A stretch of 9,706 nt of DNA. Source: Candidatus Gastranaerophilales bacterium. Its GTDB lineage: Bacteria > Cyanobacteriota > Vampirovibrionia > Gastranaerophilales > JAQUYY01. The notes under the pieces were generated by a model, which saw only the letters and a list, made by a program, of their open reading frames with translations, was not told the DNA's origin and did not search any database. Every line of letters begins with the position of its first letter. Positions within the stretch are counted from its first letter, which is position 1. Positions 5,753 through 9,706 of the stretch are shown here, one piece after another. Both the position numbers and the translations under genes were made by a program. The DNA lies in contig JAQUYY010000055.1 of the NCBI GenBank assembly GCA_028691575.1, positions 1 to 9,706 on the forward strand, given 5' to 3'.

Positions 5753-6368
5753 CCATTACGCCACTTCTCAGGGATTGCATGTTAATTACGAAATAATTTC
5801 AGATATTATTGAGCAGAAAACTAAAGTGCTTGATTTGGGCTGTGGATCAGGAGAGTTGCTCAAACTTCTGAAAGATAAAAAACAAATTATCGGACGAGGT
5901 ATAGATATTAATCAGGAAAATATTATAAAATGTCTTGAAAAAGGCTTATCCGTTGTTCAAGGCAATATTGATGAAGGGCTAAAAGAGTTCCTTGATAAGT
6001 CTTATGACTACGTTATTTTGAACCAAACCTTGCAATCAACGGTTTCTCCTGATTTTGTTGTTGAAGAAATGCTCAGAGTGGGCAAAAAAGTTGTTATAAG
6101 TTTTCCAAATTTTGCATATTGGCGGATTAGGTTTTACTTGGTTTTCAATGGTAAAATGCCAAAATCAAAAATCCTTCCGTTTGAATGGTACAACACGCCA
6201 AATATTCATTTGTTGACTATAAAAGATTTTATAGAATTTGTTCAAAAAAGAGACATAAAAATAATTGACAAAATATACATGACACGTGCAAAAATACGAA
6301 AAAGCCTGTTTCATAGGCTTTTTACCAATTTGTTCACCGAAGAAGTTATGTTTATAGTTTCCAAATAG
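5745..6368 (+). CDS. metW: MetW-family methyltransferase-like protein, MetX partner
   Basis: This 207-aa Rossmann-fold protein has a SAM-binding glycine motif, VLDLGCGSGELL (28-39), the acidic RGIDI (51-55) and the MetW-type blocks NQTLQS (93-98), SFPNFAYWRIR (119-129) and YNTPNIHLLTIKDF (149-162). MetW is found next to metX in many bacteria and is needed for, or stimulates, homoserine acylation there; its own methyl acceptor, if any, is unclear. The start is set by the AGGAGGT site just upstream. It overlaps metX by 8 nt. A perfect terminator-like hairpin lies within codons for about residues 185-193, so transcription may partly end before the stop codon when ribosomes are absent. metG converges from the other side with a gap of 61 nt. 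Confidence 0.88.
   Translation: MNSHYATSQGLHVNYEIISDIIEQKTKVLDLGCGSGELLKLLKDKKQIIGRGIDINQENIIKCLEKGLSVVQGNIDEGLKEFLDKSYDYVILNQTLQSTVSPDFVVEEMLRVGKKVVISFPNFAYWRIRFYLVFNGKMPKSKILPFEWYNTPNIHLLTIKDFIEFVQKRDIKIIDKIYMTRAKIRKSLFHRLFTNLFTEEVMFIVSK
6299..6323. terminator. Terminator-like hairpin inside the 3' end of metW, probably serving metG
   Basis: AAAAAGCCT (6299-6307) and AGGCTTTTT (6315-6323) form a perfect 9-bp stem with a 7-nt loop and A5/T5 flanks, so it is symmetric for both strands. It sits 43 nt before the metW stop codon and about 107 nt past the metG stop. On the minus strand it is the best terminator for metG. On the plus strand it would act only when metW is not being translated. Confidence 0.6.
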
Positions 6369-6429
6369 GTTATTATTGGATAAAAATTTGTTTATAAAGC
6401 TATAGAGTGGACTTTAGCCTATTTATTTA

Positions 6430-8001
6430 TTATTTCTTCTTTTTATCACCGGCTAATTCAGAATCAAGCCTTAAAAATACAGGATTGACAGTTTCTTTTG
6501 AAGCAATTTTGCCTGCTTTTAAGCCATTCCATTTTAAACTTTCCCAAGTTTGTTCTGAAATATTACCTTCTAAAGAAAGCTGTGACCAGATATTTTGCGA
6601 AATATTCGGAATCACAGGGTATAAAAGAATACTTACAAATCTCATCGTCTCAAGCACTGTATAAAGAACTTTTGCACACTCAATAAGCGTTGTTTCTTCC
6701 TTAGCTAAAGACCATGGGGCTGTATCATTAACGTATTTGTTCGTCGCATTCACAAGAGAAACGACACTTTCAATTGCTTCTGAAATTTTATAATCATCAA
6801 AACTTTCCAAAACTTTTTTCTGCGTTTCATCACAAAGGCTTGCCAGTTCACAATTTTTATCAGTAACAGCATCTTGCGTAATTTCACCGTTAAAATATTT
6901 TACCAGCATGCTCAAACTTCTGTTAAGAAGATTGCCTAAATTGTTTGCCAAATCAGCGTTTACCTTATTTTTAAAGTCATCGGTGCTGTAATTAATATCT
7001 TTTCCGTAAGGAGCTGCTGACATTAAAAAATAACGCTCTGCATCAGGGATTTCAAGGTCAAATTCCTGCATAATAAAGTCAGGAGGAAGCACATTGCCCA
7101 ATGACTTGCTCATTTTCGTTTCCTCCACTGTAATCCAGCCATGTGCATGGATACATTCAGGAAGTTCTATTCCCATCGCCATCAAAATCCCAATCCAGTA
7201 AATCGAATGGAATTTCAAAATATCTTTGCCGATAATATGCACATCAGCAGGCCAAAACTTGTTAAACAACTCATTATTATGCCTATAACCTACACCTGTC
7301 AAATAATTTGACAATGCATCAATCCATACATAAATTATCTGGCTGTCATCTCCCGGTACAGGGATACCCCAGGTTACAGAGTTAATTGAGCGAGAAACGC
7401 TTATATCTTCAGTATTTTCAAGCTGATTAAGAACTTCATTTGCTCTATATTCGGGTAAAATAAAGTTTGGGTTGTTTTTTATTCTATCTATGATTGCCTG
7501 TTTGTATTTTGACAATTTAAAGAAATAATTTTCTTCCTTAACTTCTTGAGGTTTTTTTTGGTGATCGGGACATAAACCATCTTCAGTCAGATCTCTTTGC
7601 GATAAAAAACTTTCGCATCCGCTGCAATACAAGCCTGTATATGATGCTTTATAAATATCTCCTTTGTCCATAAGAGTTTTAAAGATATATTGCACAACTT
7701 CTTTATGATCTTCATCCGTTGTTCTTATGTATCGGTCATAATTTACGCCGATTTTTGCCCATTCCTCTTTGAATGAATCAGAATTCTCATCACATAATTG
7801 TTTAGGTCTTTTCCCTAATTCTTGGGCAGTTTTTTCTATTTTAATTCCATGCTCATCTGAACCTGTTAAGAAAAAAGTTTCCAAACCTCTTTGTTTAAAA
7901 TGCCTATTAATAATATCCGTCGCTATTTTCTCGTAAGCATGACCTATATGGGGTTTTCCGTTCATATAATCAATTGCTGTCGTTATATAAAATTTTTTCA
8001 T
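6430..8001 (-). CDS. metG: Methionyl-tRNA synthetase
   Basis: This 523-aa class I aminoacyl-tRNA synthetase charges tRNA-Met in the cytoplasm. The HIGH motif is intact (18-21, in KPHIGHAYEK), as is KMSKS (296-300, in EETKMSKSLGN). A single zinc knuckle with C126/C129 and C144/H147 lies in the connective peptide, giving the CxxC...CxxH type. The WIDALSNY and FHSIYWIGILMA blocks of the active-site domain and an alpha-helical anticodon-binding domain (about 350-500, with NLGNLLNR and NDTAPWSL) follow. There is no C-terminal Trbp111-like tRNA-binding domain; the protein ends in a short basic tail (GDKKKK). The ATG follows AAGGA by 7 nt. It converges on metW and is divergent from rph, so it is probably a single-gene unit. 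Confidence 0.95.
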   Translation of the reverse strand: MKKFYITTAIDYMNGKPHIGHAYEKIATDIINRHFKQRGLETFFLTGSDEHGIKIEKTAQELGKRPKQLCDENSDSFKEEWAKIGVNYDRYIRTTDEDHKEVVQYIFKTLMDKGDIYKASYTGLYCSGCESFLSQRDLTEDGLCPDHQKKPQEVKEENYFFKLSKYKQAIIDRIKNNPNFILPEYRANEVLNQLENTEDISVSRSINSVTWGIPVPGDDSQIIYVWIDALSNYLTGVGYRHNNELFNKFWPADVHIIGKDILKFHSIYWIGILMAMGIELPECIHAHGWITVEETKMSKSLGNVLPPDFIMQEFDLEIPDAERYFLMSAAPYGKDINYSTDDFKNKVNADLANNLGNLLNRSLSMLVKYFNGEITQDAVTDKNCELASLCDETQKKVLESFDDYKISEAIESVVSLVNATNKYVNDTAPWSLAKEETTLIECAKVLYTVLETMRFVSILLYPVIPNISQNIWSQLSLEGNISEQTWESLKWNGLKAGKIASKETVNPVFLRLDSELAGDKKKK

Positions 8002-8029
8002 TGGTTAATCCTTGTAATTTATTTTTTTC

Positions 8030-8115
8030 ACGCCTAGAGGAGCATTTCCTGATTTGTAAAAGAATCTCTTAATAAAAATATCATAAAAAAATCAGAAATG
8101 TAATGATTATGGCGT
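8030..8115. repeat. Large imperfect palindrome between metG and rph
   Basis: CATTTCCTGATTT (8043-8055) pairs with AAATCAGAAATG (8089-8100) over 12 bp with one bulged C. Outside it, ACGCC (8030-8034) pairs exactly with GGCGT (8111-8115). The inner loop is 33 nt. On the plus strand six T follow (8118-8123). On the minus strand the same DNA lies in the metG leader region. It fits no tRNA, and I see no T-box or other known riboswitch consensus. Confidence 0.5.
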
Positions 8116-8122
8116 AATTTTT

Positions 8123-8131
8123 TGATATGAT
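8123..8131 (+). promoter_or_regulatory. Extended -10 promoter candidate of rph
   Basis: TG-A-TATGAT: an extended -10 (TGN at 8123-8125) with a one-mismatch -10 box (8126-8131). No good -35 is seen at 16-18 nt. Transcription would start near 8138, leaving a leader of about 22 nt that contains the GAGGG ribosome binding site (8148-8152). Confidence 0.45.
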
Positions 8132-8159
8132 GGTAAAAAATTAAAATGAGGGAAATTTA

Positions 8160-8885
8160 ATGGCAAGCAGATTTAATGATAGAAAAGCATCGGGTTTAAG
8201 GCAGGTAAATTTCACAAGGAATTTCACAAAACACGCTGAAGGCTCTGTTTTGGTGGAATTTGGCGATACAAAAGTTATAACAACAGCTACAACAGAGGAG
8301 AGAATTCCTCGCTGGATGATGAGTCAAGAACATAAGACAGGCTGGCTGAGTGCAGAATATTCGCTTATTCCAAGTGCAACTCATACCAGAGTTCAAAGAG
8401 AAAGAGGTATAAATATTTCAGGCAGAACTCAGGAAATACAGCGTCTTATCGGTAGAAGTCTTAGAGCTGCAGTTGATCTGGAAAAATTGGGTGAAAGAAC
8501 TATAACCATTGATGCAGATGTTATTCAAGCTGACGGTGGAACTAGAACGGCAAGTATTTCAGGTGCTTTTATTGCTCTTTATGATGCCGTTAATAAACTT
8601 ATGGATAATGGCTTAATTGTTGAAAATCCAATAATTGAACCTGTTGCTGCTATCAGCGTCGGGATTTTAGACGGTGAAATTTTGCTTGATTTGGATTATT
8701 CCGAAGATTCAACGGCTGATGTTGATGCAAATATCGTTATGACAGAATCGGGTAAAATCATTGAATTTCAATCAACAGCAGAAGGCAATCCTTTTTATCG
8801 CAAACAATTGTTAAAAATGCTTGATGTTGCGGAAAATGGAATTAAAGACATTATAAAAATGCAAAAATCAATTCTTGGAATTTAA
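8160..8885 (+). CDS. rph: Ribonuclease PH
   Basis: This 241-aa phosphorolytic 3'-5' exoribonuclease trims the 3' ends of tRNA precursors using phosphate and forms a hexameric ring. Family blocks are HAEGSVLVEFGDTKV (25-39), GWLSAEYSLIPSAT (61-74), SGRTQEIQRLIGRSLRA (87-103), with R89 a likely RNA or phosphate contact, and DVIQADGGTRTASISGAF (120-137), with the phosphate-binding GTR. The acidic cluster LDLDYSEDS (176-184) is likely the metal site. The length is normal for bacterial RNase PH, and I see no fused NTPase domain. ATG 8160 follows GAGGG by 7 nt. Monocistronic: divergent from metG and closed by a strong terminator. Confidence 0.95.
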   Translation: MASRFNDRKASGLRQVNFTRNFTKHAEGSVLVEFGDTKVITTATTEERIPRWMMSQEHKTGWLSAEYSLIPSATHTRVQRERGINISGRTQEIQRLIGRSLRAAVDLEKLGERTITIDADVIQADGGTRTASISGAFIALYDAVNKLMDNGLIVENPIIEPVAAISVGILDGEILLDLDYSEDSTADVDANIVMTESGKIIEFQSTAEGNPFYRKQLLKMLDVAENGIKDIIKMQKSILGI

Positions 8886-8902
8886 TTTTGAATGAAAATA
8901 AT

Positions 8903-8934
8903 AAAAGAGAACCATTTTTTAATGGTTCTCTTTT
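8903..8934. terminator. Bidirectional intrinsic terminator between rph and fabF
   Basis: AAAAGAGAACCATT (8903-8916) and AATGGTTCTCTTTT (8921-8934) form a perfect 14-bp stem with a TTTT loop; the plus strand continues with one more T. It is 17 nt after the rph stop and 18 nt past the end of fabF on the minus strand, so it serves both convergent genes. Confidence 0.9.
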
Positions 8935-8952
8935 TGATTTAATTAATTTTTA

Positions 8953-9706
8953 TTATTCTTCGAATTTTTTGAAAACTAATGAAGCGTTGTGCCCGCCAAA
9001 TCCGAATGAATTTGACATAACAATATTAACTTTGTCTAGTTTTCTTGCTTTATGAGGAACATAATCAAGATCACAATTTTCGTCCGGATTATCAAGGTTT
9101 ATCGTTGGAGGAATAGTATCTGTTTCAATAGCTTTTATTGCAACAGCAGCTTCAATGCCACCTGCCGCACCAAGTAAATGACCTGTCATGCTTTTTGTTG
9201 AACTTACTACAAGTCCATTTTTTGCATAATCGCCAAATACTCTTTTTATAGCCATTGTTTCAGCAACATCACCAACTAATGTGCTTGTTCCATGAGTATT
9301 TATATAAGTTACCTCTTTTGGATTTAATCCTGCGTCACTAAGCGCAGCTTGCATTGCACGTGCTGCACCATCTCCGTCGGGACAAGGAGCAACCATATCA
9401 TATGCATCACCGGAAGCACCGTAGCCGATTAATTCAGCATAAATTTTTGCGCCTCTTTTTTGAGCATGCTCTAATGTTTCAAGAATTATGATACCGGCAC
9501 CTTCCGCCATAACAAAACCGTCTCTGTCTTTGTCAAAAGGTCTGCTTGCTTTTTGAGGCTCCTCATTTCTTGTAGATAATGTTCTTGCACTTCCAAAGGC
9601 AGCAATAGAAAGAATATTTAATGATGCCTCTGTTCCTCCTGCAATCATTACATCAGCCGTGCCATATAAAAGTTCTCTATAAGCATCGCCAATAGAATGT
9701 GTTGCT
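8953..9706 (-). CDS. fabF: 3-oxoacyl-[ACP] synthase II (FabF), C-terminal two thirds, truncated by the window edge
   Basis: The frame stays open to the right edge, so the internal ATG at 9648 is not the start; about 250 codons are visible. This beta-ketoacyl-ACP synthase elongates acyl-ACP with malonyl-ACP in type II fatty-acid synthesis. The window begins at ATHSIGDAYRELLYG, just past where the nucleophilic Cys of the family is expected, so that residue is not visible. Both catalytic histidines are present, in NTHGTSTLVGD and in MTGHLLGAAGGIEA. ADVMIAGGTEA, RPFDKDRDGFVMAEGAG and the terminal NSFGFGGHNASLVFK are standard FabF blocks. The single condensing domain and the early stop favour FabF over a polyketide synthase, though FabB-like variants cannot be excluded. 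Confidence 0.92.
   Translation of the reverse strand, partial: ATHSIGDAYRELLYGTADVMIAGGTEASLNILSIAAFGSARTLSTRNEEPQKASRPFDKDRDGFVMAEGAGIIILETLEHAQKRGAKIYAELIGYGASGDAYDMVAPCPDGDGAARAMQAALSDAGLNPKEVTYINTHGTSTLVGDVAETMAIKRVFGDYAKNGLVVSSTKSMTGHLLGAAGGIEAAVAIKAIETDTIPPTINLDNPDENCDLDYVPHKARKLDKVNIVMSNSFGFGGHNASLVFKKFEE

Noticed and set aside
6407..6686. Two plus-strand frames overlapping the 3' end of metG
   Set aside because: Both lie antisense to conserved MetRS sequence and lack ribosome binding sites or recognisable domains.
8002..8159. T-box leader before metG
   Set aside because: No T-box consensus (AGGGTGGNACCGCG) or specifier-loop architecture is visible in the minus-strand sequence.
8196..8396. 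Minus-strand frame inside rph with several Cys
   Set aside because: Shadow of rph; no start signal, and rph is unambiguous.
1..9706. CRISPR array, insertion sequence or phage genes
   Set aside because: No regularly spaced repeats, transposase or integrase motifs, or phage structural proteins are seen anywhere in the window.

Overview
This window comes from an AT-rich bacterial chromosome and is mostly housekeeping. The best lineage clue is the response regulator at 752-1498. It resembles the cyanobacterial/plastid RpaB (Ycf27) type almost throughout, yet no photosynthesis gene is visible. Together with the low GC, a pseudopilin-like secreted protein, a Mini-III RNase and a CxxC/CxxH-type MetRS, this suggests a non-photosynthetic relative of Cyanobacteria (Melainabacteria/Vampirovibrionia, for example gut Gastranaerophilales). 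That placement is inference from motifs recalled from memory; no search was run.

Left part (1-2852). The 3' end of a pilin-like gene (+) converges on rpaB (-). The 328-nt gap between them is the only sizeable gene-free stretch; it holds two terminator hairpins and several other palindromes and short repeats. Upstream of rpaB, also on the minus strand, lies a two-gene unit: a small five-cysteine protein overlapping by 8 nt an exported phosphodiester glycosidase-like protein.

Centre (2853-6368). On the plus strand, mrnC (Mini-III, 23S rRNA maturation) is followed by metY-metX-metW. This operon has overlapping genes and what looks like its own promoter. MetX acylates homoserine, MetY exchanges the acyl group for sulfide to give homocysteine, and MetW is the usual MetX partner. 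The leader is too short for a SAM riboswitch. metG (MetRS, minus) converges on metW, so methionine synthesis and methionine charging sit side by side but on opposite strands. A perfect terminator-like hairpin lies inside the last codons of metW.

Right part (8002-9706). rph (RNase PH, plus) is divergent from metG across a 158-nt gap that contains a large imperfect palindrome. rph ends in a strong bidirectional terminator shared with a partial fabF (minus), which runs off the right edge.

I see no convincing new defence, mobile or biosynthetic system. The items most worth a second look are the intragenic metW terminator, the palindrome-rich gap at 424-751, the 8030-8115 palindrome, the Cys-rich/glycosidase pair, and an RpaB-type regulator in an apparently non-photosynthetic context.
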